From Streptomyces flaveolus (GTDB lineage Bacteria > Actinomycetota > Actinomycetes > Streptomycetales > Streptomycetaceae), in contig NZ_BMRV01000009.1 in the NCBI RefSeq assembly GCF_014648815.1, forward strand, positions 186,001-250,000: 64,000 bases of DNA. Reading direction: 5' to 3'. The position numbers were made by a program, and so were the translations under genes. The notes under the pieces were generated by a model that saw only the letters and a program-made list of their open reading frames with translations, did not search any database and was not told the DNA's origin. Within the stretch, counting starts at the first letter, position 1. Each line of letters starts with the position of its first letter. Positions 34,500 through 43,517 of the stretch are shown here, in pieces.

Positions 34500-36023
34500 A
34501 TGTTCCTGACCATCACCACCACCGGCACCCCCGAGCGCCCCGCGACCGACCTCGGCTTCCTGCTGCACAAGCATCCCGACAAGGCGCAGGCGTTCTCCAC
34601 CTCCTTCGGCACGGCCCACGTGCTCTACCCAGAGGCGGAGGAACAGCGCTGCACGGCGGCGCTCCTGCTGGAGGTGGACACGGTGGCCCTGGTCCGGCGC
34701 GGCAAGGGCAAGGGCCGGGGCGGCGCCCCCGACGCGGCACTCGCGCAGTACGTCAACGACCGGCCCTACGCGGCCTCCTCCCTCCTCGCCGTGGCCCTGA
34801 GCAACGTCTTCTCCAGCGCGCTGCGCGGCGTGTGCAAGGCCCGCCCCGAGCGTGCCGCCGAGCCGCTCCCGCTACGTGTCGAGGTGCCCGTGCTGCCCGC
34901 CCGCGGCGGCCCCGACCTCGTACGGCGTCTGTTCGAGCCGCTCGGCTGGGCCGTGACCGTGGAGGCCGTCCCGCTGGACACCGCGTTCCCCGAGTGGGGG
35001 GACTCCCGGTACGTGCGGCTGACGCTGGAGGCGGACACCCTCACCCTCTCCGACGCGCTGCGCCACCTGTACGTCCTCCTCCCGGTGCTGGACGACGCCA
35101 AGCACTACTGGGTCGCCCCGGACGAGGTGGACAAGCTGATGCGGGCCGGCGGAGCCTGGCTGTACCACCACCCCGAGGTCCGGCTCATCACCAACCGGTT
35201 CCTGTCCCGCCGCTGGTCGCTGACGCGTGAGGCGATGGAGCGGCTGGAGCTCGTCCGGCTGGCCGAGACCGACGACAGCGTCGTCGAGGAGATCGACAAC
35301 GCCGTGGCGCAGGAGGTGGCCCCGGAGACCGAGGAGAAGCCCACCCCGCTCGCCGTGCAGCGCCGCGAGGCGATCCTCACCGCGCTCCGGGACGGCGGCG
35401 CCGCCCGCGTCCTCGACCTCGGCTGCGGCGAGGGGCACTTGGTGCGCGAGCTGCTCAAGGACCCGCGGTTCACCGAGATCGCCGGTGTGGACGTGTCCGT
35501 GCGCGCGCTGACCATCGCCTCCCGCCGGCTGAAGCTGGACCGCATGGGCGAGCGGCAGGCCGCCCGCGTGCGCCTCTTCCAGGGCTCCCTCGCCTACACC
35601 GACAAGCGCCTCAAGGGCTACGACGCCGCCGTGCTCAGCGAGGTGATCGAGCACCTCGACCTGCCGAGGCTGCCCGCGCTGGAGTACGCCGTCTTCGGCT
35701 CGGCCCGCCCCCGCACCGTCGTCGTCACCACGCCGAACGTGGAGTACAACGTGCGCTGGGAGACCCTCCCGGCCGGCCATGTACGCCACCGCGACCACCG
35801 CTTCGAGTGGACCCGCGAGGAATTCCGCACCTGGGCGCGGGCGGTCGCCGAACGGCACGGCTACGGCGTGGAGTTCCGCCCCGTCGGACCCGACGACCCC
35901 GAGGTGGGCCCGCCCACGCAGATGGCCGTGTTCACCCTGGCCGCGAGCGACCCGAAGACCGGGGACGGGCCGCAGACCGACGACCCGAAGACCGCGAACG
36001 AGAAGGAGGCGAAGGCCGCATGA
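34500..36023 (+). CDS. hen1: 3'-terminal RNA ribose 2'-O-methyltransferase Hen1
   Basis: 507 aa. The N-terminal half (about 1-260) is the bacterial Hen1-specific region. The C-terminal half is a Rossmann methyltransferase: SAM motif VLDLGCGEGHLV with Asp306, acidic IAGVDVSVRALT, and the Hen1 metal site SEVIEHLD plus DHRFEWTREEF. It methylates the 2'-OH at the 3' end of broken RNA before ligation, protecting repaired tRNA from re-cleavage by ribotoxins. It overlaps pnkp by 4 nt. The C-terminus ends in a short Asp/Lys/Thr-rich tail. Confidence 0.94.
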   Translation: MFLTITTTGTPERPATDLGFLLHKHPDKAQAFSTSFGTAHVLYPEAEEQRCTAALLLEVDTVALVRRGKGKGRGGAPDAALAQYVNDRPYAASSLLAVALSNVFSSALRGVCKARPERAAEPLPLRVEVPVLPARGGPDLVRRLFEPLGWAVTVEAVPLDTAFPEWGDSRYVRLTLEADTLTLSDALRHLYVLLPVLDDAKHYWVAPDEVDKLMRAGGAWLYHHPEVRLITNRFLSRRWSLTREAMERLELVRLAETDDSVVEEIDNAVAQEVAPETEEKPTPLAVQRREAILTALRDGGAARVLDLGCGEGHLVRELLKDPRFTEIAGVDVSVRALTIASRRLKLDRMGERQAARVRLFQGSLAYTDKRLKGYDAAVLSEVIEHLDLPRLPALEYAVFGSARPRTVVVTTPNVEYNVRWETLPAGHVRHRDHRFEWTREEFRTWARAVAERHGYGVEFRPVGPDDPEVGPPTQMAVFTLAASDPKTGDGPQTDDPKTANEKEAKAA

Positions 36024-38605
36024 CCACCACCGACACCACCGTGCGGGCCCGCGCCCTGCCCGTCACCGACCTCTCCCTCGTCGTGCTGATCGGCGCCTCG
36101 GGCTCCGGCAAGTCCACCTTCGCCCGCCGCCACTTCACGCCCACCGAGGTCATCTCCTCCGACTTCTGCCGGGGGCTGGTCGCGGACGACGAGAACGACC
36201 AGAGCGCGAGCCGGGACGCCTTCGACGTCCTGCACTACATCGCGGGCAAGCGGCTCGCCGCCGGCCGCCGCACCGTCGTGGACGCGACGAACGTGCAGCA
36301 GGACGCCCGGCGCCAGCTGATCGACCTGGCCAGGCAGCACGACGTCCTGCCGATCGCCATCGTCCTCGACGTGCCCGAGCAGGTCTGCGCCGAGCGCAAC
36401 GCCGTCCGCACCGACCGGGCCGACATGCCCCGCCGGGTCATCCAGCGCCACACCCGCGAACTCCGCCGCTCCCTGCGCCACCTGGAGCGCGAGGGCTTCC
36501 GCAAGGTGCACGTCCTGCGCGGCGTCGAGGAGATCGAGCACGCCACCGTCGTCACCGAGAAGCGGTTCAACGACCTGACCCACCTCACCGGCCCCTTCGA
36601 CATCATCGGCGACGTCCACGGCTGCGCCGCCGAGCTGGAGACCCTGCTCGGCAAGCTCGGCTACACCGACGGCGTCCACCCCGAGGGCCGCACCGCCGTC
36701 TTCGTCGGCGACCTCGTCGACCGCGGCCCGGACAGCCCCGGCGTACTGCGCCGCGTCATGGCGATGGTGAAGGCGGGCAACGCGCTGTGCGTGCCCGGCA
36801 ACCACGAGAACAAGTACGGCCGCCACCTCAAGGGCCGCAAGGTCCAGCACACCCACGGACTCGCCGAGACCATCGAGCAGATGGACGGCGAGAGCGAGGA
36901 GTTCCGCGCCGAGGTGCGGGAGTTCATCGACGGCCTGGTCAGCCACTACGTCCTCGACGGCGGCCGGCTCGTGGTCTGCCACGCCGGCCTGCCCGAGAAG
37001 TACCACGGCCGCACCTCCGGCCGGGTCCGCAGCCACGCCCTCTACGGCGACACCACCGGCGAGACCGACGAGTTCGGGCTGCCGGTGCGCTACCCGTGGG
37101 CCGAGGACTACCGGGGCCGCGCGGCCGTCGTCTACGGCCACACCCCCGTCCCCGAGGCCACCTGGCTCAACAACACCATCTGCCTGGACACCGGCGCCGT
37201 CTTCGGCGGCAGGCTCACCGCGCTGCGCTGGCCGGAGCGCGAGCTGGTCGACGTACCCGCCGAGCGGGTCTGGTACGAGCCGGCGAAGCCGCTGCGCACC
37301 GAGGCGCCCGGCGGGCACGACGGCCGGCCGCTGGACCTGGCGGACGTTCAGGGCCGCCGGGTGGTGGAGACCCGGCACGCGGGCCGCATCACCGTACGGG
37401 AGGAGAACGGCGCGGCGGCCCTGGAGGTCATGAGCCGCTTCGCGACCGACCCCCGGCTGCTGCCGTACCTCCCGCCGACCATGGCGCCGACCGCCACCTC
37501 GGCGGTGGACGGCTACCTGGAGCACCCGAAGGAGGCGTTCGCGCAGTACGCGGCCGACGGGGTGGCGCGGGTCGTGTGCGAGGAGAAGCACATGGGCTCC
37601 CGGGCCGTCGCCCTGGTGTGCCGCGACGCGGAGGCGGCGCGCCGCCGCTTCGGCGTGGACGGCCCCACCGGGTCCCTCTACACCCGCACCGGCCGCCCCT
37701 TCCTCGACGACGCGTCCCTCACCGAGGCGGTCCTCGACCGGCTGCGCACGGCGATCGGCGAGGCCGGCCTGTGGGACGAGCTGTCCACCGACTGGCTGCT
37801 GCTGGACGCCGAGCTGATGCCGTGGTCGCTGAAGGCCTCCGGGCTGCTGCGTTCCCAGTACGCCGCCGTGGGCGCTGCCTCCGGCGCGGTGTTCCCCGGC
37901 GCGCTGGCCGCCCTGGAGGGCGCCGCGGCACGGGGCGTCGACGTCGCCGGGCTGCTGGACCGCCAGCGCGCCCGGTCCGCCGACGCGGCCGCGTTCACCG
38001 ACGCCTACCGCCGTTACTGCTGGACCACCGACGGCCTGGACGGCGTCCGCCTGGCCCCGTTCCAGATACTCGCCGCCCAGGGCCGCAGCCTGGCCGCCCT
38101 GCCGCACGACGAGCAGCTCGCCCTCATCGACCGGCTCGTCGAGCACGACGGCAGCGGCCTGCTCCAGACCACCCGGCGGCTGTACGTCGACACCGGCGAC
38201 CCCGAGTCGGTGCGGGCGGGCATCGACTGGTGGCTGGAGATGACCGGCCGGGGCGGCGAGGGCATGGTCGTCAAGCCTGTCGGCGCCCTCGTGCGGTGGG
38301 GGTCCTCCCGATCGAGCGAAGCCGAGAGCGGGGGAGACAAGGGCCGCCTGGTGCAGCCCGGCATCAAGTGCCGGGGCCGCGAGTACCTGCGGATCATCTA
38401 CGGTCCCGAGTACACGCGTCCCGACAACCTGGTCCGGCTGCGGCAGCGGTTCCTGAACCACAAGCGGTCCCTGGCGATCCGCGAGTACGCCCTCGGCCTG
38501 GAGGCCCTGGACCGGCTCGCGGACGGCGAACCCCTGTGGCGGGTGCACGAGGCGGTCTTCGGCGTCCTGGCGCTGGAGTCGGAGCCGGTGGACCCGCGGC
38601 TGTGA
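36020..38605 (+). CDS. pnkp: polynucleotide kinase-phosphatase-ligase Pnkp
   Basis: 861 aa with three modules. Kinase (about 20-180): Walker A GASGSGKST. Phosphatase (about 190-430): IIGDVHGC with Asp198, FVGDLVDRGPD, PGNHENKYG, CHAGLPEKYHG. Ligase/adenylyltransferase (about 470-861): CEEKHMGSRA with nucleophile Lys523, DAELMPWS, EGMVVKPVG, and QPGIKCRGREYLRIIYGPEY. It heals and seals RNA breaks together with Hen1. Unusually, between VVKPVGALV and GRLVQPGIK there is an in-frame insertion encoding about 14 residues (RWGSSRSSEAESGGDK) whose DNA is a palindromic Streptomyces-type repeat element. Confidence 0.95.
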   Translation: MTTTDTTVRARALPVTDLSLVVLIGASGSGKSTFARRHFTPTEVISSDFCRGLVADDENDQSASRDAFDVLHYIAGKRLAAGRRTVVDATNVQQDARRQLIDLARQHDVLPIAIVLDVPEQVCAERNAVRTDRADMPRRVIQRHTRELRRSLRHLEREGFRKVHVLRGVEEIEHATVVTEKRFNDLTHLTGPFDIIGDVHGCAAELETLLGKLGYTDGVHPEGRTAVFVGDLVDRGPDSPGVLRRVMAMVKAGNALCVPGNHENKYGRHLKGRKVQHTHGLAETIEQMDGESEEFRAEVREFIDGLVSHYVLDGGRLVVCHAGLPEKYHGRTSGRVRSHALYGDTTGETDEFGLPVRYPWAEDYRGRAAVVYGHTPVPEATWLNNTICLDTGAVFGGRLTALRWPERELVDVPAERVWYEPAKPLRTEAPGGHDGRPLDLADVQGRRVVETRHAGRITVREENGAAALEVMSRFATDPRLLPYLPPTMAPTATSAVDGYLEHPKEAFAQYAADGVARVVCEEKHMGSRAVALVCRDAEAARRRFGVDGPTGSLYTRTGRPFLDDASLTEAVLDRLRTAIGEAGLWDELSTDWLLLDAELMPWSLKASGLLRSQYAAVGAASGAVFPGALAALEGAAARGVDVAGLLDRQRARSADAAAFTDAYRRYCWTTDGLDGVRLAPFQILAAQGRSLAALPHDEQLALIDRLVEHDGSGLLQTTRRLYVDTGDPESVRAGIDWWLEMTGRGGEGMVVKPVGALVRWGSSRSSEAESGGDKGRLVQPGIKCRGREYLRIIYGPEYTRPDNLVRLRQRFLNHKRSLAIREYALGLEALDRLADGEPLWRVHEAVFGVLALESEPVDPRL
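38296..38337 (+). repeat. REP-like palindromic element inserted in frame in pnkp
   Basis: About 41-42 nt: GTGGGGGTCCTCCCG, then ATCGAGCGAAGCCGAGAG, then CGGGGGAG. It has CTCCCG/CGGGGGAG arms and an inner TCG-AGCGAAGC-CGA hairpin. I recognise this as a repeat frequent in Streptomyces intergenic regions (recalled, not searched). The length keeps the reading frame. Confidence 0.75.
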
Positions 38606-38611
38606 ATCCGG

Positions 38612-38648
38612 GCGGCGGGCGGGCGACGGCGGGCCGCCCGCCCGCCGC
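38612..38648 (+). terminator. strong hairpin terminator after pnkp
   Basis: GCGGCGGGCGGGC (38612-38624) pairs perfectly with GCCCGCCCGCCGC (38636-38648): 13-bp all-GC stem, 11-nt loop, starting 6 nt after the pnkp stop. Confidence 0.75.
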
Positions 38649-38904
38649 GCCCGGCGGTCAGCGGGTGTACGGCCCCCGGTACCGGTGTTCATGGCCCCCA
38701 CCACGACGCGGCTCACCCAGCCGCTGCCGCTGCTGACCGGCCGCCCGGCCGCGCGGGAGCGCGCGGCGGCCCCGGTGCACGGCACGGCGGTGCGCCCGGC
38801 ACCGGTGTGCCCGCTCCGGGCCTCCCGGCGCCCGAGGCACCCCGCCCGGACCGGCGTCGCGCACGGGTCCGCGCAAGCGGGGGGTGAACGCGCGCCCGAA
38901 TGGT
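38649..38904. other. intergenic region before arcA, no gene recognised
   Basis: About 256 nt, GC-rich and without a convincing gene. A 72-codon minus frame (38658-38876) is Arg/Gly/Pro low-complexity and lacks a family match. The last bases hold the arcA -10 box. Confidence 0.5.
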
Positions 38905-38916
38905 CAGGATGGAGGC
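38905..38916 (+). promoter_or_regulatory. leaderless promoter of arcA
   Basis: CAGGAT (38905-38910) is followed by 6 nt and then the ATG. GGAGG overlaps the spacer, so a leadered reading is not excluded. Confidence 0.45.
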
Positions 38917-40140
38917 ATGGGATTCCACGTCGACTCCGAGGCCGGGCGGCTCAGCCGCGTCATCCTGCACCGGCCGGATCTCGAGCTCAAAAGGCTCACC
39001 CCCAGCAACAAGGACGCCCTTCTCTTCGACGACGTGCTCTGGGTGCGCCGGGCGCGCGCCGAGCACGACGGGTTCGCCGACGTGCTCCGCGACCGCGGAG
39101 TCGAGGTGCACCTCTTCGGTGACCTGCTCGCCGAGACCCTGGACGTGCCGGCGGCCCGGCGGCTCGTCCTGGACCGGGTCTTCGACGAGAAGGAGTACGG
39201 AGTGCTGGCCACCGACCACCTCCGGGCCGCCTTCGAGACCCTGCCCGCCCGCGAGCTGGCCGAGGCCCTGGTCGGCGGCATGACCAAGCGGGAGTTCCTG
39301 GACGCCCACACGGAGCCGACCTCCGTGCGCTTCCACGTGATGGAGCTGGACGACTTCCTGCTCGGCCCGCTGCCCAACCACCTGTTCACCCGCGACACCT
39401 CGGCCTGGATCTACGACGGCGTCTCGATCAACGCCATGCGCTGGCCGGCACGGCAGCGCGAGACGGTCCACTTCGAGGCGATCTACCGGCACCATCCGCT
39501 CTTCCGCGACGAGACGTTTCCGCTGTGGTCCGAGGGCCAGGCCGACTACCCCTCCACCATCGAGGGCGGGGACGTGCTGGTCATCGGCAACGGCGCCGTG
39601 CTCATCGGCATGAGCGAGCGGACCACGCCCCAGGCCGTCGAGATGCTCGCGCACAAGCTGTTCGCGGCCGGCTCGGCCCGCACCATCGTGGCCCTCGACA
39701 TGCCCAAGCGGCGGGCCGTCATGCACCTCGACACCGTGATGACGATGGTCGACGGCGACACCTTCACCCAGTACGCCGGGCTCGGCATGCTCCGCTCCTA
39801 CACCATCGAACCGGGCGTGGGCGAGAAGGAGCTGAAGGTCACCGACCACCCGCCCGAGCACATGCACCGCGCGATCGCCGCCGCGCTCGGACTGGGCGAG
39901 ATCCGCGTCCTGACCGCGACGCAGGACGTCCACGCGGCCGAACGCGAGCAGTGGGACGACGGCTGCAACGTCCTGGCCGTCGAGCCGGGCGTCGTCGTCG
40001 CCTACGAGCGCAACTCCACCACCAACACGCACCTGCGCAAGCAGGGCATCGAGGTGATCGAGATCCCGGGCAGCGAGCTGGGCCGGGGACGGGGCGGGCC
40101 GCGCTGCATGAGCTGTCCGGTGGAACGCGCGGCCGTCTAG
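38917..40140 (+). CDS. arcA: arginine deiminase
   Basis: 407 aa, full length. Characteristic blocks: GRLSRVILHRPDLELKRLTPSNKDALLFDD, LPNHLFTRDTSAWI, TIEGGDVLVIG, RAVMHLDTVMTMVD (catalytic His and Asp) and GRGGPRCMSCPVER with the nucleophilic Cys397. Converts arginine to citrulline and ammonia. Followed by ornithine carbamoyltransferase and an amino-acid permease, together the catabolic arginine route; no carbamate kinase gene is seen here. Confidence 0.96.
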   Translation: MGFHVDSEAGRLSRVILHRPDLELKRLTPSNKDALLFDDVLWVRRARAEHDGFADVLRDRGVEVHLFGDLLAETLDVPAARRLVLDRVFDEKEYGVLATDHLRAAFETLPARELAEALVGGMTKREFLDAHTEPTSVRFHVMELDDFLLGPLPNHLFTRDTSAWIYDGVSINAMRWPARQRETVHFEAIYRHHPLFRDETFPLWSEGQADYPSTIEGGDVLVIGNGAVLIGMSERTTPQAVEMLAHKLFAAGSARTIVALDMPKRRAVMHLDTVMTMVDGDTFTQYAGLGMLRSYTIEPGVGEKELKVTDHPPEHMHRAIAAALGLGEIRVLTATQDVHAAEREQWDDGCNVLAVEPGVVVAYERNSTTNTHLRKQGIEVIEIPGSELGRGRGGPRCMSCPVERAAV

Positions 40141-40170
40141 AGGGGCGTCCGGAGTCCTCGGAAAGGCAGG

Positions 40171-40200
40171 TCCGTATATAAATTCAGAACTTCGTATAGA
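40171..40200 (+). promoter_or_regulatory. AT-rich direct repeat upstream of argF
   Basis: TCCGTATATA (40171-40180) and TTCGTATAGA (40191-40200) are direct repeats with an exact 20-bp period (two helical turns) in a very AT-rich patch, 40 nt before the argF start. Possible operator (ArgR or other) or overlapping promoter. Confidence 0.55.
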
Positions 40201-40240
40201 CTTCCAGGAGTCCCTGTCCCTGTACCTCTGGAGCGCCCCC

Positions 40241-41248
40241 ATGGCGACAGTCCCGACCGCCCTCGCCGGCCGCCACTTCCTCAAGGAGACCGACTTCACC
40301 GCGGACGAGTTCCGCGGCCTGGTCGAGCTGGCCGCGGAGCTGAAGGCCGCCAAGAAGGCCGGGAGCGAGACACCGTACCTGCGGGGCAGGAACATCGCGC
40401 TGATCTTCGAGAAGACCTCCACGCGCACCCGCTGCGCCTTCGAGGTCGCCGCCGCCGACCAGGGCGCCTCGACCACGTACCTCGACCCGTCGGGCTCGCA
40501 GATCGGCCACAAGGAGTCGGTCAAGGACACCGCCCGTGTGCTCGGGCGGATGTTCGACGGCATCGAGTACCGCGGCGACAGCCAGCAGAAGGTCGAGGAG
40601 CTGGCCGCCCATGCCGGAGTGCCCGTGTACAACGGTCTCACCGACGACTGGCACCCCACCCAGATGCTCGCCGACGTGCTCACCATGACCGAGCACAGCG
40701 CGGGGCCCCTGTCGGAGATCTCCTTCGCCTACCTCGGCGACGCCCGCTTCAACATGGGCAACTCCTACCTGGTCACCGGCGCCCTGCTCGGCATGGACGT
40801 GCGCATCGTCGCCCCGAAGGCCTACTGGCCCGCCCAGGAGGTCGTCGAGGAGGCCCACAAGCTCGCCGAGGCGAGCGGGGCGCGCGTCACCCTCACCGAG
40901 GTCGTGGACGAGGGCGTCCGCGGCGCCGACTTCGTCGTCACGGACGTCTGGGTCTCCATGGGCGAGCCCAAGGACGTCTGGGCCGAGCGGATCGCCGCGC
41001 TGTCCCCGTACGCGGTGACCATGGACGTCCTGCGCGCCACCGGCAACCCGGACGTGAAGTTCCTGCACTGCCTGCCGGCCTTCCACGACCTGGGCACCAA
41101 GGTCGGCCAGGAGATCTTCGACGCCCATGGCCTCGACTCCCTCGAGGTCACGGACGAGGTCTTCGAGTCCGCGCACTCGATCGTCTTCGACGAGGCGGAG
41201 AACCGCCTGCACACCATCAAGGCCGTCCTGGTCGCCACCCTCGCCTGA
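40241..41248 (+). CDS. argF: ornithine carbamoyltransferase
   Basis: 335 aa. Motifs: STRTR (carbamoyl-phosphate binding), HPTQ, HCLPAFHD and VSMGEP with DVWVSMG. It could work anabolically (ArgF) or, given its place after arginine deiminase, catabolically (ArcB). Separated from arcA by 100 nt with its own promoter region. Confidence 0.95.
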   Translation: MATVPTALAGRHFLKETDFTADEFRGLVELAAELKAAKKAGSETPYLRGRNIALIFEKTSTRTRCAFEVAAADQGASTTYLDPSGSQIGHKESVKDTARVLGRMFDGIEYRGDSQQKVEELAAHAGVPVYNGLTDDWHPTQMLADVLTMTEHSAGPLSEISFAYLGDARFNMGNSYLVTGALLGMDVRIVAPKAYWPAQEVVEEAHKLAEASGARVTLTEVVDEGVRGADFVVTDVWVSMGEPKDVWAERIAALSPYAVTMDVLRATGNPDVKFLHCLPAFHDLGTKVGQEIFDAHGLDSLEVTDEVFESAHSIVFDEAENRLHTIKAVLVATLA

Positions 41249-41350
41249 GCAGCACCGATAAGCTGACCGGCGGCCCGGAGCCACCCCTTCCGCGCCGCCG
41301 ACCGCGACCACCGTCGCGCCCCGCACCACCAGAAACGAGCACCACCCGCA

Positions 41351-42793
41351 ATGCCCGCTCACCGCATCAAGTCGCCCCGACTCCTCGTCGCCGAATCCGG
41401 CGCCGACCGCGAAGGCCACGGCCTGAAGCGCACCATGGGGCTGTTCCAGCTCGTCTGCTTCGGCGTCGGCGCCATCGTCGGCACCGGCATCTTCGTCGGC
41501 CTGTCCGACTCGGTCGCCGAAGCCGGCCCGGCCGTCGTCGTCTCCTTCGTGCTCGCCGCGATCACCTGCGTCTTCACCGCGTTCGCGTTCGCCGAGCTGG
41601 GCGGCGCGATCCCCGTGTCCGGATCGTCGTACTCCTTCGCCTACGCCGGTCTCGGCGAGCGCACCGCCTTCCTGGTCGGCTGGTGCCTCCTGCTGGAGTA
41701 CGGCGTGTCCGTGTCCGCGGTCGCGGTCGGCTGGAGCCAGTACGTCAACGAGCTGCTGGAGAGCGTCGTCGGCCTCCAGCTGCCGCACACGCTCTCCGCC
41801 GGTCCCGGCGACGGCGGCCTGATCAACCTCCCCGCGGTGATCGTCATCGCCCTGGCCTGCGTGCTGCTGGTGCGGGGCGTGCGCGAGAGCGCCCGGGCCA
41901 CCGCGGCGATGGCCGTCCTCAAGCTCGCCGTCCTGGTCGCCTTCTGCGCCATCGGCTTCGTCGCCTTCGAGGACGGCAACCTCACCCCGTTCTCCCCGGC
42001 CGGCCTCGGCGGCATCGGCGCCGGCACCACGGCCGCCTTCTTCTCGTACATCGGCTTCGACGCCATCACCACCGCCGGTGAGGAGGCCAAGAACCCGCGC
42101 CGCGACATCCCCATCGCGATCCTGGTCTGCATCGGCCTGGTCACCCTGCTGTACTGCGCGGTCGCCGTCGCCGCGATCGGCGCCGTCGGCGGCGACACGG
42201 TCGGCGACCGGCCCGCGGCGCTGTCCTACGTCGTCAACGAGGTCACCGGCTCCACGATCGGCGGCGGCATCGTCGCCTTCGGCGCGGTCGTGGCCATCGC
42301 CTCGGTGGTGCTCGCCGTGATGTACGGCCAGACCCGCATCCTGCTGTCCATGTCCCGCGACGGGCTCGTCCCGCCGGTGTTCGAGAAGGTCTCGCCGCGC
42401 ACGGCCACGCCCGTCGCCGGCACCCTGATCGTCGGCGTCGTCTTCGCGCTCCCGGCCGCCTTCGCCCCGCTGGACGCGGTGGTCAACCTGTGCACCATCG
42501 GCACGCTGGCCACGATGGCCGCCGTCAACATCGCGGTGATCGCCCTGCGCCGCCGCGAGCCGGGCCTCGCCCGCACCTTCCGCGTCCCGCTGTACCCGGT
42601 GACACCGCTGCTCGGCGTCGGCTTCTGCCTCTACCTGATCTACGAGACGGGCGCGACGACCTGGCTCCAGTTCGCCGTGTTCCTCGCGGTCGGCCTGCTG
42701 GTCTACTCGGCCTACGGGCGCCGGCACTCCCGGCTCGCCCGGACCCCGCTCACCGCGGAGGACGCCGCTGAGCGGGTACCCCAGGAAGCCTGA
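41351..42793 (+). CDS. APC-family amino acid permease
   Basis: 480 aa with about 12-13 hydrophobic segments. The N-terminus contains LKRTMGLFQLVCFGVGAIVGTGIFVGLSD, typical of cationic-type APC transporters, and CIGLVTLLYC...GDTVGDRPAALSYV later. Probably arginine or ornithine uptake given the neighbours. The 3' end overlaps the convergent ATPase gene by 44 nt. GATAAGCT upstream (about 41258) may be its -10 region. Confidence 0.9.
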   Translation: MPAHRIKSPRLLVAESGADREGHGLKRTMGLFQLVCFGVGAIVGTGIFVGLSDSVAEAGPAVVVSFVLAAITCVFTAFAFAELGGAIPVSGSSYSFAYAGLGERTAFLVGWCLLLEYGVSVSAVAVGWSQYVNELLESVVGLQLPHTLSAGPGDGGLINLPAVIVIALACVLLVRGVRESARATAAMAVLKLAVLVAFCAIGFVAFEDGNLTPFSPAGLGGIGAGTTAAFFSYIGFDAITTAGEEAKNPRRDIPIAILVCIGLVTLLYCAVAVAAIGAVGGDTVGDRPAALSYVVNEVTGSTIGGGIVAFGAVVAIASVVLAVMYGQTRILLSMSRDGLVPPVFEKVSPRTATPVAGTLIVGVVFALPAAFAPLDAVVNLCTIGTLATMAAVNIAVIALRRREPGLARTFRVPLYPVTPLLGVGFCLYLIYETGATTWLQFAVFLAVGLLVYSAYGRRHSRLARTPLTAEDAAERVPQEA

Positions 42794-43190
42794 ACCAGAC
42801 CGCCTTGCCGGAGTCGGTGGGGCGGTGACCGCAGGAGGAGCTGAGGGCGCGGATCAGCAGCAGACCGCGCCCGTGCTCCTGCCAGGGGTCGGGCGGCTCC
42901 GTGTCCGGGCGCGTGAGGTCGCCCGGCGGTCGCGGGTCGGGGTCGTGCACCTCGACCTGGCAGCCGGTCGGCAGCAGCTCCACCACCAGCTCTATCGGGG
43001 CTCCGCCGGAGGTGTGCTCGACGGCGTTGGCGACCAGCTCGGCCGTCAGCAGCTCCGCGGTGTCGCTGTCGGCCGTGTGCTCCAGTTCGGCCAGCGCCGT
43101 ACGCACCAGGGCACGGGCCACCGGCACGGCCGCGGTGGTGTGCGGCAGCGCGATGCGCCAGAGGGCGGGGGCAGAGGGGCGATCGTGCAC
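42750..43190 (-). CDS. RsbW-like anti-sigma/histidine-kinase-type ATP-binding protein
   Basis: About 146 aa. HATPase core: ELLTAELVANAVEHTSG (N box), VEVHDPDPRPP (G1 box) and EHGRGLLLIRALSSSCGHRP (G2 box). Streptomyces have many such single-domain regulators acting as anti-sigma factors or anti-anti-sigma partners. The start at GTG 43190 is uncertain: the frame stays open to 43436, and the ribosome binding site is weak. Overlaps the permease 3' end. Confidence 0.8.
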   Translation of the reverse strand: MHDRPSAPALWRIALPHTTAAVPVARALVRTALAELEHTADSDTAELLTAELVANAVEHTSGGAPIELVVELLPTGCQVEVHDPDPRPPGDLTRPDTEPPDPWQEHGRGLLLIRALSSSCGHRPTDSGKAVWFRLPGVPAQRRPPR

Positions 43191-43438
43191 GGCGAGTCCG
43201 TTCCGGAGCAGGCGGTCCTGTCCTGCTTTCAACCTTATGAATGGTACGGCGCCGCCCGGCAGAGCCCTTCGACGGGCACCACGCGGGACCTTCGACCCCG
43301 GTACCGGACGGCCTACCCGGGTGAACGTCCTCCCTCGCCCGGGCGCTCCCGCTGTTACCGCGTTATCGACGTCCGGTGACGGATGTGACGGAAGCCGATC
43401 GTCCGCCAACGGCCCCCCGCCCGGCCTATCGCGCACTC
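43191..43438. other. intergenic region, possible N-terminal extension of the ATPase gene
   Basis: About 250 nt without a recognised protein. The ATPase frame remains open through it, but the encoded residues (GRGRTFTRVGRPVPGSK and similar) are low-complexity. An AT-rich patch TTATGAATGGTA (about 43232-43243) may be the minus-strand promoter. Confidence 0.45.
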
Positions 43439-43466
43439 GTGACGACAGTCACAGAAGGGTGATAGC
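43439..43466 (+). promoter_or_regulatory. shared dyad operator and promoter of the hydratase operon
   Basis: GTGACGACAGTCA (43439-43451) contains the dyad TGAC-GACA-GTCA. The -10 GATAGC (43461-43466) follows after 9 nt. The same 13-mer, with the same 9-nt spacing to GATAAC, is upstream of the acyl-CoA dehydrogenase gene at 50297. Confidence 0.75.
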
Positions 43467-43517
43467 TTCGAGGGGTAGCGCTCAGTGATGCCGTGCCCGT
43501 CCCAGGAGGCCGCCCTC

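Noticed and set aside
38658..38876. 72-codon minus-strand frame before arcA
   Set aside because: Arg/Gly-rich, no family features and no convincing ribosome binding site.
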